Source: Mesorhizobium kowhaii
GTDB taxonomy: Bacteria > Pseudomonadota > Alphaproteobacteria > Rhizobiales > Rhizobiaceae
DNA: 64,000 nt
Direction: 5' to 3'
Assembly: GCF_003253745.1 (NCBI RefSeq)
Contig: NZ_MZXV01000013.1
Location: forward strand, 806,001-870,000
Part shown: piece after piece, positions 1 through 7,687 of the stretch
How positions within the stretch are numbered: the stretch's first letter is position 1
Layout: each line of letters starts with the position of its first letter
Made by a program: the position numbers and the translations under genes
Notes under the pieces: generated by a model
Databases searched by the model: none
What the model was told of the DNA's origin: nothing
The model's input: the letters and a program-made list of their open reading frames with translations, nothing else

Positions 1-2
1 AC

Positions 3-356
3 GAGATGTTTGCCAAGGGCGAGATCGCTGGGCTGGTCTGCCTCGGCTATCCCTTCCATCCGCCGGCCAAGCCTGAGCAATTGCGGACCAAACATCTGGC
101 CGGGCTCAAGACCCCAACGCTGATCTTCCAGGGCACGCGCGACGAGTTTGGGACCAAGGATGAGGTCGCGACTTATGCGCTCTCCCACCAGATCGAGATT
201 GTCTGGCTGGAAGATGGCGACCATGATCTCAAGCCGCGCAAGAGCATCTCCGGTTTCTCCACCGCCGATCATCTGAAGACGTTGGCCGAAGCGGTGAAGG
301 CGTGGGCGACGCGTGCATTGGCCAACCGAGCGGATTTTCGCGCAGGTAAAATCTAA
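3..356 (+). CDS. alpha/beta hydrolase (dienelactone hydrolase / KANL3-Tex30 type), 5' end missing
   Basis: This is the 3' part of a gene that begins before the window. The 117 readable residues look like the second half of an alpha/beta-hydrolase fold. A strand ending in LIFQGTRDEFG carries the Asp expected as the acid of the triad, and EDGDHDLKPR carries the His expected as the base. The GxSxG nucleophile elbow would lie upstream and cannot be checked. The family is poorly characterised in bacteria and a substrate cannot be named. The stop codon lies just before a strong Shine-Dalgarno for the next, low-GC gene. Confidence 0.75.
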   Translation, partial: EMFAKGEIAGLVCLGYPFHPPAKPEQLRTKHLAGLKTPTLIFQGTRDEFGTKDEVATYALSHQIEIVWLEDGDHDLKPRKSISGFSTADHLKTLAEAVKAWATRALANRADFRAGKI

Positions 357-367
357 AAGAGGTAATT

Positions 368-796
368 TTGCCCTACATTATATATGGGAAAAACAGGCTA
401 AAAACAGGTGCCGCCTTCCTTGCAATGGCGCTGCTTATTTTATTTTGTATCTTCCTTGCGGCGATATCCTATTTGGATATCAGCTATTTATTATACGTCG
501 AATATGCGACATTCATTTTATCTATGATACATATTTACAATTTTATGAATAAATCAGAGTAATATAAAGATTATTTCTGGTTTATATCGCAACCACACCA
601 GATCTCTCGATTCAAGAAGTTTTCTATCGTGGTCTATTTTATTGCGATATCCTCGATATTCGTCATGTTTGATAAGGCATACGGGGTGGCTGAATCTGTA
701 GCATATTCAATACTTCTTCTTTCTGCGACTCTGATCTTTCCTGATATTATTCTTTTTCTGAAGGGTTCTCATCGATTTCATTTAAATTCTCAATGA
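368..796 (+). pseudogene. low-GC small membrane protein interrupted by an in-frame TAA
   Basis: A frame opens with TTG at 368, preceded at a good distance by AAGAGG (357-362), and runs to TGA at 794-796. A single in-frame TAA at 560-562 interrupts it. Both halves are strongly hydrophobic: segments rich in Ile, Leu, Phe and Ala before the stop, and two more after it (around FSIVVYFIAISSIFVMF and the Leu/Ile-rich stretch near 700-760). Together they suggest a roughly 140-residue protein with about four membrane helices. The stretch is clearly AT-rich compared with its neighbours, which suggests recent acquisition. Its end overlaps the ATG of xthA. The first half alone (64 residues) could still be made. 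I do not recognise a family. A sequencing error at 560 is the alternative to a real mutation. Confidence 0.5.
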
Positions 797-1563
797 AGAT
801 CGCGTCCTTCAACATCAACAACGTCAACAGCCGGCTGGACAATTTGCTGGCGTGGCTGGCGACGGCAAAACCCGATATCGTGTGCCTGCAGGAGCTGAAG
901 GCGCGCGACACGCAGTTTCCGCGTTCGGCATTGGCCGCGGCCGGCTATGGCGCGGCGTGGAAGGGCGAGCCGACCTGGAACGGCGTCGCCATCCTGGCGC
1001 GAGGCTCGGAACCCGTCCTGACCCGCGACGCGCTGCCCGGCGACGATGCCGACAAGCAGAGCCGTTACATCGAGGCGGCGGTGAACGGCATCGTCATCGC
1101 TTGCCTCTATGCGCCGAACGGCAATCCGCAGCCCGGGCCGAAATTCCAGTACAAGCTCGCCTGGCATGAACGGCTGGAGGCGCATGCCGCGCAACTGCTC
1201 GACACCGGCCTGCCGGTGGTGCTGGCCGGCGACTACAACATCGTGCCCGAGCCGCGCGACATCTACGCCACCCGTTCCTATGACGACAATGCGCTGGTGC
1301 AGCCGGAAAGCCGGGCTTCCTTCGCCGCTTTGCTTGAGCAAGGTTGGACTGATGCACTGCGCAAGAAGCACCCGAAGGAGACGCTCTATACGTTCTGGGA
1401 TTATCGCCGCAACCGCTGGCCGCGCGATGCGGGGCTCAGGCTCGACCACATCCTGCTGTCGAAGACGCTGGCGCGGCGCCTGACCGCCGCCGGCATCGAC
1501 CGCGAGGTGCGCGGGCAAGACGGCGCCAGCGACCATGCGCCGGTCTGGGTGGAGCTGAAGTAG
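793..1563 (+). CDS. xthA: exodeoxyribonuclease III
   Basis: A 256-residue enzyme of the exonuclease III / AP endonuclease family, acting in base excision repair on abasic sites and 3' blocked ends in the cytoplasm. Visible active-site motifs in order are FNINNVNSR at the N terminus (metal-binding Asn), CLQELKA (catalytic Glu near 34), GDYNIVP near 145 (Asp and Asn), LRLDHILLS near 215, and SDHAPVW at the C terminus (Asp-His pair). Length is normal for the family. The ATG overlaps the stop of the broken membrane gene upstream (ATGA). Alphaproteobacteria often carry two paralogues, and which one this is cannot be told here. Confidence 0.93.
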   Translation: MKIASFNINNVNSRLDNLLAWLATAKPDIVCLQELKARDTQFPRSALAAAGYGAAWKGEPTWNGVAILARGSEPVLTRDALPGDDADKQSRYIEAAVNGIVIACLYAPNGNPQPGPKFQYKLAWHERLEAHAAQLLDTGLPVVLAGDYNIVPEPRDIYATRSYDDNALVQPESRASFAALLEQGWTDALRKKHPKETLYTFWDYRRNRWPRDAGLRLDHILLSKTLARRLTAAGIDREVRGQDGASDHAPVWVELK

Positions 1564-1708
1564 CGCGGGGCGAACTTGCCGGGACCTTCGCCATCAATCC
1601 CTTTCGCAGACGCCATTTTGCGAACACCTTTTCCACGGGTAATCTCATGAACTGAACTGTGCGGGGTGCCATTTCGGGCGAAGCCTGCAATGGCGCCGTG
1701 GGGGGCCG

Positions 1709-3283
1709 ATGAACAGAGTCGTCGACAGGCTGATTGCATTCATCCTGCTGGTGGTGACTGTAGCTTGCGTCTGGCGTGCCTGGCTGGTGCTTGGCGACGC
1801 GGTCGTCGTCTGGCGCGGTGTCTCGTCTTTCGCCGGGGATCCCGCCACCTTGCGGTTGGCCGGATTGCCGATGGCGGCGCTCGCTTGCCTGATTGGCGCG
1901 CTGTTGTTCTGGGCCGGCATGTTGCCGGGGCGGCCGGGGCATGCAGCCGGCGCGCCGCTGTTCGGCCGTGCGGCGGAAGTGCAGGACACCGGCAGGCCCG
2001 GCCTGCGCAAGGTGTTTCTCGTCCTGCCATTGGTCGTGGTCGCAGCGCTGGCCGTTGATCGGTTCGGCCCCGGGCGGAAGCATGATGGCGGCGAGGTTGC
2101 AAGCCAGCCCAGCGAACCGAAGCCCAATGAACCCCAACCCAATGAACCCAAGCCCGGCGAGCCCAAGGCGCAGGACGTCGCCAACACCCCGCCGGCACCG
2201 GAACCCGTAACCCCGCCAGCAGCCCCACCGCCGGCGCCAACCGCTCCACCACCGGAAGCCGCCAACCCGCCCGCGGCACCGGTGCCGCCGCCCGCCGCTC
2301 CGACACCGCCGGAGGTCGCGGTCATTCCGCCACCCACGGTCGCACCGCTGCCCCCGGCTCCGCCACCGCTGCCGACTGAGCCCGAGGGCCACCGCGACGC
2401 TGTCGTCTGGCTGGCAGTGGCGCCCGACGGCCACTCGATCATGAGCGCCAGCACCGACCACACGATCAAGCTCTGGGACATCGCCGGCAAGCACCTGATC
2501 CGCACGCTTGGCGTCCACAAGGACATGGCGCGCACGGCGCTGTTCATGCCCGATGGCGTCAGCGCGCTGACCGCCGGCGACGACGGTGAGATCGTGCAGC
2601 GGAAACTTTCCGACGGCGCGGTGCTGCATGTCTTCTCGTCGGGCGGCAATGGCGGCGTCAACAAGCTGGCGATCAGCCCGGACGGCAAGCGCGCCGTGAC
2701 CGGCCACGAGACCGGCAACGTCATCGTCTGGGACCTCGAGAAGGGCGCCGTGCTGCATGTGATGAGCGGGCACGACTGGTCTGTCAGCGCAGTCGCTGTC
2801 TCGCCCGACGGCACTCGCGCCATAAGCGGCAGCATCGACGGCACGCTAAAACTCTGGGACGTCGACAGCGGCAAACAGCTGCGCAGCTGGCACGGGCATG
2901 AGCAAGGCACCTATGGCGCCGTGTTCACCGCCGACGGCCATCATCTGATCACCGGCAGCGGCGACTACACGATCAAGCTCTGGGATCTCGACAGCGGCCG
3001 CGAAGTGCGCCGCTTCGAGGGCCATGAGGGCACCGTCTACACGCTTGCGCTGTCGGCCGACGGCAAGCGCCTGGTTTCCGGTTCGCTCGACGGCACGGCG
3101 CGCCTGTGGGACATGGACACCGGCACCCAGATCGCCATGTTCGACAGCCGGACCGGCCCGATCTACGCGGTGGCCTTCGCCGCCGACGGCACGGTGCTGA
3201 CCGGAGGTTACGACCGCACCATCCGCGACTGGCCGGCCACCGGCGGCGATGGCGTGGTGCTGTTTGCAGGTGCGCCGGGGTGA
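1709..3283 (+). CDS. membrane-anchored WD40 beta-propeller protein
   Basis: A 524-residue protein in three parts. Residues 1-125 hold about three hydrophobic helices. Residues 130-225 are a low-complexity linker, first with repeated Glu-Pro-Asn/Lys-Pro units and then Pro/Ala-rich. Residues 226-515 contain seven WD40 units that can be counted by eye; most have the ISPDG-type turn and several end in LWD (for example SASTDHTIKLWD, SGSIDGTLKLWD, TGSGDYTIKLWD). Seven units make one closed propeller. The long Pro-rich linker would hold the propeller away from the membrane. WD40 propellers are usually protein-interaction platforms and no partner is encoded next door. The second and last units are degenerate. 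Start chosen at the first ATG, preceded by a G-rich Shine-Dalgarno. Confidence 0.85.
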   Translation: MNRVVDRLIAFILLVVTVACVWRAWLVLGDAVVVWRGVSSFAGDPATLRLAGLPMAALACLIGALLFWAGMLPGRPGHAAGAPLFGRAAEVQDTGRPGLRKVFLVLPLVVVAALAVDRFGPGRKHDGGEVASQPSEPKPNEPQPNEPKPGEPKAQDVANTPPAPEPVTPPAAPPPAPTAPPPEAANPPAAPVPPPAAPTPPEVAVIPPPTVAPLPPAPPPLPTEPEGHRDAVVWLAVAPDGHSIMSASTDHTIKLWDIAGKHLIRTLGVHKDMARTALFMPDGVSALTAGDDGEIVQRKLSDGAVLHVFSSGGNGGVNKLAISPDGKRAVTGHETGNVIVWDLEKGAVLHVMSGHDWSVSAVAVSPDGTRAISGSIDGTLKLWDVDSGKQLRSWHGHEQGTYGAVFTADGHHLITGSGDYTIKLWDLDSGREVRRFEGHEGTVYTLALSADGKRLVSGSLDGTARLWDMDTGTQIAMFDSRTGPIYAVAFAADGTVLTGGYDRTIRDWPATGGDGVVLFAGAPG

Positions 3284-3326
3284 ATGGAATCTTGATCGCC
3301 TCGCCCGCTATGCTATGTAAAAAACC

Positions 3327-3878
3327 ATGTCAGCACTCAGCCTCGCGGACAACGCGCCGCTCATCGTGATCGATCTGCAGACCGGCATGTTCGACGGCGT
3401 GCATGAGCCGCCGATCCATGAGGCGTCAGCCATTGTCGAGCGTGCCCGCGCGGTCATCGACTGGGCGCGGCGCGGCGGGCGCAAGGTCGCTTTTGTCAGG
3501 CATGATGGACCGGCGGGCGATCCGCTGGCGCCGGGCGAGCCGGGTTGGCCGGTGTGGCCCGCACTCGGCCAGGCCGAGGACGAGCCGACTTTCGCCAAGA
3601 GCGTCGGCAATGCTTTCAGCAATGCAGCCCTTGGCGATTGGGTGGCCGGACAGGGTGCAGATGCCGTCATGCTGCTGGGCGCGCAGACCGATTTTTGCGT
3701 GGCGGCGACCGTCAAGGGCGCGATGGCCAGAGGGCTCGACGTCACCGTGGTCTCCGATGCGCACAGCACATTGGACAATGCCAGTGAGAGCGCCCGGCAG
3801 ATTATTGGCCGCCACAATGGCGAATTCGCCGAGGCCGGTGTCAATCTGGTAACGACGAAGGCGCTGACCGGCGGCTGA
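3327..3878 (+). CDS. isochorismatase-family cysteine hydrolase
   Basis: A 183-residue single-domain protein of the isochorismatase/nicotinamidase-like superfamily. The three residues expected of the catalytic triad are visible: Asp in PLIVIDLQTGM, Lys in PTFAKSVGNAF, and Cys in GAQTDFCVAATV, the last followed by the usual region around the cis-peptide. These cytoplasmic enzymes hydrolyse amides or vinyl ethers. The specific substrate cannot be inferred from neighbours, since the flanking genes are a WD40 protein and an amidohydrolase. A second, more distant member of the superfamily lies at 59209-59856. Confidence 0.85.
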   Translation: MSALSLADNAPLIVIDLQTGMFDGVHEPPIHEASAIVERARAVIDWARRGGRKVAFVRHDGPAGDPLAPGEPGWPVWPALGQAEDEPTFAKSVGNAFSNAALGDWVAGQGADAVMLLGAQTDFCVAATVKGAMARGLDVTVVSDAHSTLDNASESARQIIGRHNGEFAEAGVNLVTTKALTGG

Positions 3879-4210
3879 AGCTGTAACGAACCTCACAGCG
3901 GGCTGATCGTCGCTTCGCGCGGCGGCATTGTCCGTCGCTGCCGGCGTACGCGCTGGTCGACGCGGACGGGGGGCGCATTGTTGGGATGGCTCAGGCGCCC
4001 GCGTCAACCAGGGCGGCTCGTACCGCCGCATCAACACCATTGCACATCGCCCGCCGGCCGACACTTCCGCGAAAGCGGAATAGGCCGGGGCAAAAGTGCG
4101 GATTCGGGCGTGCTGGTCCATCACGGCGTGAAACAGTTTCTCTTTCCTGCCGCATTGACCTTCGGCGGGCGAGCGGTGACGACTGGCGCTTCAACCAATG
4201 GATCGCGTCC
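3879..4210. other. intergenic, nothing recognised
   Basis: 332 bases between the hydrolase stop and the TTG start of the amidohydrolase. An open frame continues upstream of that start, but its predicted peptide is Arg/Ala-rich and unlike the family, so it is treated as non-coding. No clear terminator or repeat is seen. Confidence 0.5.
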
Positions 4211-5428
4211 TTGACTGAGCAGACGATTTTCCTCAACGCCAAACTGGCCGACGGGTCGCTGGTCGACCTCACCGTTACCGACGGGCGCTTTCGCGTCATC
4301 ACGCCGGCCGGGAAGGCACCCTCGGTTGACCTCGCCAGCATCGACCTTGCCATTGTTGATCTTGGGGGCCAGCTCGTCGTGCCGGCCTTCGTCGAGGGCC
4401 ATATCCATCTCGACACCTCGTTTTATGGCGACGCCTGGCGCCCGCACATCCCGTGCAGCAATGGTTTCGACGTGCGCGAGCGTGTCGCCTTCCAGGCGAG
4501 GAACCTTGCCGCCGCCGCCCCGATGGACGAGCGGGCGAAGAACCAGCTCGAGCTCTGCATCGGCAATGGCAGTCTCGCCATGCGCAGCCATGTGATGGTC
4601 GACGGCTCGGTCGGGCTGAAGCATCTGGAGACGATCCTGGCGGTGCGCAAACAATACCGCGACCTCATCGACATCCAGCTCGTCGCCTTTCCGCAGAGCG
4701 GCATCCTGTCCTCGCCCGGCACCCCAGACCTTCTGGACGAGGCGTTGAAGCTCGGCTGCGATCTCATCGGCGGGCTCGACCCCGCCAGCTTCGACCGCGA
4801 TGTGAAGGGCCATCTCGATGTCGTCTTCGGCCTGGCACAGAAACACGGCGCCGGCGTCGACATCCATCTGCACGATGGCGGCACGCTTGGCCTGTTCCAG
4901 GTCGAGGAGATCGCCGCACGGACGAAGGCGCTGGGCATGCAGGGTCATGTCGCCGTCAGCCATGCCTACGGGCTGGGCGATATCCCGGCCGACGCCTTGC
5001 TGAAGGCCGGCGAGATGCTCGCTGCCGCCGGCGTCGCGATCATGACCAATGCGCCGGGCAATCACGCCTTCCCGCCGGTGGCGGCGCTCAGGCAGGCCGG
5101 CGTCACCGTGTTCAGCGGCTCCGACAACATTCGCGATTCCTGGTGGCCCTATGGCGATGGCGACATGCTTTCGCGAGCCAATATGATCGGCTACCGCTCG
5201 GGCTTCTACGAGGACCATGAGCTGGCCGCCGCCTTCGACGTGGTGACCCATGCCGGCGCCAAGGCGCTTGGCCTGGAGAGCTACGGCATTGCGGTCGGCG
5301 CCAGCGCCGATTTCGTCACGCTGCAGGCGCAACATGTGCCCGAGGCGGTGGTCGCCGTGCCGAAGGGCCGGACGGTGTATCGCCGGGGCAGGGCGGTGGC
5401 GAAGGACAGCAAGATGCTGGTGCGCTGA
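4211..5428 (+). CDS. amidohydrolase, cytosine deaminase / N-isopropylammelide hydrolase-like
   Basis: About 405 residues from a TTG start (TTG-ACT-GAG) that matches the beginning of the fold (TIFLNAKLADGS). The frame stays open upstream but without family-like sequence. Metal-site motifs in CodA/AtzC order are GHIHLDTSF (HxH), VDIHLHDGG, VSHAYGLGD, and SDNIRDSWWPYGDGDML (metal Asp). The last motif is close to the GHDDVFDPWYPLG region of CodA. At the place of the catalytic Glu of CodA (HCDE) this protein has Asp (HLHD), so cytosine may not be the substrate. It is probably a cytoplasmic deaminase or amidohydrolase of cyclic amides or N-heterocycles. No transporter or regulator is adjacent. Confidence 0.82.
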   Translation: MTEQTIFLNAKLADGSLVDLTVTDGRFRVITPAGKAPSVDLASIDLAIVDLGGQLVVPAFVEGHIHLDTSFYGDAWRPHIPCSNGFDVRERVAFQARNLAAAAPMDERAKNQLELCIGNGSLAMRSHVMVDGSVGLKHLETILAVRKQYRDLIDIQLVAFPQSGILSSPGTPDLLDEALKLGCDLIGGLDPASFDRDVKGHLDVVFGLAQKHGAGVDIHLHDGGTLGLFQVEEIAARTKALGMQGHVAVSHAYGLGDIPADALLKAGEMLAAAGVAIMTNAPGNHAFPPVAALRQAGVTVFSGSDNIRDSWWPYGDGDMLSRANMIGYRSGFYEDHELAAAFDVVTHAGAKALGLESYGIAVGASADFVTLQAQHVPEAVVAVPKGRTVYRRGRAVAKDSKMLVR

Positions 5429-5741
5429 CACGTGCCGCATCGCCGGCGTCAAACCCTCTCCGGTGGATATGGGCGCTTTAGTGTAGGACCAAGGTCTTAG
5501 GTGCCAGACGCAAAGGTCCGAGGGGCCCTGTTCGGTTCCGGCAATGTGCATTGGACGTTCCGCTATTTTAGTCAAACGCGATATAATGACGCGGCCGTAT
5601 CGAGGGGTCCGGATCGGGAAAAAACTTAGCCGGACAAGCTTCTCCTGCCACAATGGCGGCACCGAAAATGGCGTCGTTGGCAAGGCCAACTGCAAATTCC
5701 GAAGCGATCGACGACCTCGAAAACTGACCTGCCGGCGGCTC
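5429..5741. other. intergenic, nothing recognised
   Basis: Mixed-composition sequence after the amidohydrolase and after the 3' end of the small reverse-strand gene. Frames in both directions are short and unlike known families. A few short inverted repeats (for example GTTGGCAAGGCCAAC) lack a U-tract. Confidence 0.4.
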
Positions 5742-5915
5742 CTATCGTTTTTTGCCAAGAATGCGGGCTTCCCGTAGAAGCGAAGCCCAACTGTGCGCAC
5801 CAAGAAAACCGATAAGCTCGCGTGCTTGCTCTTCGGGGATACTCGCCTCATTTGCCAAACGCCGGACGACAAAGTCGTCAGACTCGTTGGGTGCCTTGTC
5901 CTGTTCGTCAGCCAT
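5742..5915 (-). CDS. small conserved-looking rhizobial protein, 57 aa
   Basis: A reverse-strand frame of 57 codons begins with ATG at 5915, preceded by TAGGGG nine bases away, and ends with TAG at 5742. The protein begins MADEQDKAPNESDDF and continues into a segment VVRRLANEASIPEEQARELI followed by LLREARILGK. An acidic N terminus followed by a helical basic segment of this kind is common among small rhizobial proteins predicted to bind nucleic acid or membranes, but no function is known to me. It is divergent from the small gene at 6084 and may share its promoter region. Confidence 0.6.
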   Translation of the reverse strand: MADEQDKAPNESDDFVVRRLANEASIPEEQARELIGFLGAHSWASLLREARILGKKR

Positions 5916-6083
5916 TGGAACAAACCCCTAGACGATGCAACGGCAATATGCGGGCTTGGTTCCTTCGCGGAATGACTCGCTAACCGATTGTCGGAAGCGT
6001 ACAGTGTCCTTGTCGCTCGGTCTTCAACGGCAACGAGCGCTTGAAAGAGTCGATCACGCTTTCGCCCATGAGGGAGACGCGCG

Positions 6084-6305
6084 ATGATCATTCGTGGCAC
6101 GGCTGACGAAATTCAGTTGGCAACACTCACCAGAATCCTAGACGACTATTGCGAGCAGGCTGGCATCGAAGGCTCACACCCTGCCCGCGAGCATTTGGCG
6201 CGTCGCCTGATCGCTCTTTTCAGCGGTGGCATCGACAGTCCAGACCATATCAAGATGGCTTTGGACGGCGTCGCAAGCGACTGGAGGCCATCCACCCAGC
6301 CTTGA
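6084..6305 (+). CDS. small hypothetical protein, 73 aa
   Basis: ATG at 6084 is preceded by AGGGAG (6071-6076) at seven bases. The 73-residue product is soluble and helical, with REHLARRLIALFSGGIDSPDHI in its second half. This resembles small rhizobial hypothetical proteins with an EHLARR-like helix. No catalytic motif is visible. The gene is divergent from the 57-residue gene at 5742-5915. Function unknown. Confidence 0.6.
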   Translation: MIIRGTADEIQLATLTRILDDYCEQAGIEGSHPAREHLARRLIALFSGGIDSPDHIKMALDGVASDWRPSTQP

Positions 6306-6330
6306 CCTAGTTTGCCAATTGGTCCGGGAG

Positions 6331-6504
6331 ATGAACAGCGGCGAGCTTGTCCAGCGCGCGCAGGCCGGCGCTGCGGTATTCGTCGTGCTTCAAACGAGCG
6401 CCTGTCCGTTGATGTATCCCGGCTGTAAAGGTTGGAACCAGCCCCGACGTTTCGCGTTGTTGAATGTGACCGGTGAGGCTGCCACCTCCGCCGGCGCTAT
6501 CTAG
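6331..6504 (+). CDS. possible small ORF, 57 aa, ending at a terminator
   Basis: A frame from ATG 6331 to TAG 6502-6504 whose stop abuts a factor-independent terminator. That position is the main argument for it being expressed. The GGGAG just upstream sits too close to the ATG to be ideal. The peptide contains two Cys in a SACPLMYPGCKGW segment and has no recognised family. The terminator could equally serve the 73-residue gene upstream. Confidence 0.25.
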   Translation: MNSGELVQRAQAGAAVFVVLQTSACPLMYPGCKGWNQPRRFALLNVTGEAATSAGAI

Positions 6505-6539
6505 GGCTCGCTCTGCTCCCGGCAGGGCGAGCCTTTTTT
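6505..6539 (+). terminator. factor-independent terminator
   Basis: GGCTCGCTCTG pairs with CAGGGCGAGCC (one G-U pair) around a short loop and is followed by TTTTTT at 6534-6539. Confidence 0.85.
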
Positions 6540-6584
6540 GTGCCGCTGGATGAAGGCGGCAGGAACGACATTGCGTTCTCTGCG

Positions 6585-6636
6585 TTAGCTGTTCCTATGC
6601 AGCAAATTGCTTAGCTGTTCCTATGCAGCAAATTGC
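6585..6636. repeat. perfect 26-bp tandem duplication
   Basis: The 26-base unit beginning TTAGCTGTTCC and ending CAAATTGC occurs twice without gap or mismatch (6585-6610 and 6611-6636). No gene was recognised over it. The rest of 6637-6978 is AT-rich around 6770-6900 and probably holds the promoter of the DUF1236 gene. Confidence 0.9.
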
Positions 6637-6978
6637 CCCGGCCTTCGATGGATTGCGGGTGAAGCCGATGCGGCTCTTTTCGTGGTCGTCGTCCGAAACG
6701 AGAACGAGGGTGAGCTTGCCGTTGGACAATAGCCCGTCGGCTCGGCAGCGGTGCTTTTTTCAAATCCGAAATTTCCGATCCGAAAAATCGGCCGGACGTC
6801 AATTTATCTGCGAAAATTTTCAAATATATTTGCCTTTTGTGACAAGAAACAAAAATAATATGCGTTATCGACAAGCCGATGTCATTATCTCTTTATTCTG
6901 AAATTCGAGATGGAACTTCAAGGCGACCATCGAGTTTCCATGCAGGGCGGATTTTCAAATAGCCCTATGGAGATTGTC

Positions 6979-7281
6979 ATGAAATTTTATCTTTCGAGTG
7001 CGGCGGCTGCGGTCGTCCTGATGAGCGGCTTTGGTGCAGCGATGGCGCAAGACGTCATCGTCGTCCAGCCAGAGCAAAAAACTATCGTTCGCGAATACAT
7101 CAAGAAGGAGCCGCTGGCGTCGGTCAACCTTCTGGGCGTCGAGCTCAAGCTTGGCTCGCCGGTGCCTGACACGGTCCAACTGCGCGAGGTGCCCAACGTC
7201 AAGTATCGCGTCGCCGTGATCAATGACCAGACTGTCCTGGTCGATCCCGAGACCCATCAGATCGTCGAGGTCCTGAACTAA
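6979..7281 (+). CDS. DUF1236 family secreted protein
   Basis: 100 residues. The start is ATG 6979, preceded by GGAG (6969-6972). An upstream in-frame start is rejected because it would bury the signal peptide. Residues 1-23 form a signal peptide (hydrophobic core AAAVVLMSGFG, probable cleavage after AMA). The rest matches the rhizobial DUF1236 pattern: a REYI segment, a VELKLGSPVPDTVQL segment, and a C-terminal YRVAVINDQTVLVDPETHQIV strand pair. The protein is periplasmic and of unknown function. A strong terminator follows, so it is probably monocistronic. Confidence 0.85.
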   Translation: MKFYLSSAAAAVVLMSGFGAAMAQDVIVVQPEQKTIVREYIKKEPLASVNLLGVELKLGSPVPDTVQLREVPNVKYRVAVINDQTVLVDPETHQIVEVLN

Positions 7282-7329
7282 GTGAGGTCCCCAACATAGG
7301 GGATTGCCCGCGTCAGATTTGCCTTGAGA

Positions 7330-7370
7330 AAAGCCCGTCACGAATTCGCTTTCGTGGCGGGCTTTCTTTT
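7330..7370 (+). terminator. factor-independent terminator of the DUF1236 gene
   Basis: AAAGCCCGTCACGAA (7330-7344) pairs with TTCGTGGCGGGCTTT (7351-7365), with one G-U pair, followed by CTTTT. Confidence 0.85.
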
Positions 7371-7390
7371 GAAATTGGCTTTGCCGTGGC

Positions 7391-7540
7391 CTATTCGGCG
7401 GCCAGCTTGTCCGGTGTCTTCGTTTCGAAATCGCCGGCGTCGTAGCGTTCATGCAGCTGCATGGCCGGTTCGCCGAAGCCGCGGTTGACCATGCGGCCGC
7501 GCTTGACGGCCGGGCGTGCGTCGATCGCCTGCGCCTGTCG
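7391..7540 (-). pseudogene. 3' remnant of a second yghU-like GST gene
   Basis: On the reverse strand this stretch encodes the last 49 or so residues of a YghU-type glutathione transferase, including IDARPAVKRGRMVNRGFGEP and ending in DKLAAE then TAG. It matches the end of the intact gene at 8535-8684 at nearly every codon, with scattered mainly silent differences. Homology stops abruptly near 7541, so the rest of the copy is gone. The forward-strand gene at 7688-8485 lies between the two copies. The likely origin is an old tandem duplication followed by deletion or insertion. Confidence 0.8.
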
Positions 7541-7687
7541 GCTTGCGCGATCGGCCGCATGTATTGGGCTGGTAAAGTGGCCCGCCAAGATGCAGGGTTG
7601 CGCGAAATATTCGCGCGCCGGCACCGAAGCCGGCATGTGTATCGCATGCGAAGCCGGCCTTTCGGCCGAGACCTGAAAGCCCCTTCG

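Noticed and set aside
1436..2773. Reverse-strand frame over the Pro-rich linker of the WD40 gene
   Set aside because: The Gly/Arg-rich product is the mirror of the Pro/Ala codons; no independent support.
4121..6100. Long reverse-strand frame of about 660 codons over the amidohydrolase
   Set aside because: It is antisense to a gene with clear catalytic motifs, its product is His/Arg/Ala-rich without family pattern, and it ignores known starts. Typical high-GC shadow.
6611..6874. Reverse-strand frame of 87 codons near the tandem repeat
   Set aside because: It starts in AT-rich promoter-like DNA, includes part of the duplicated 26-mer and has no family pattern.
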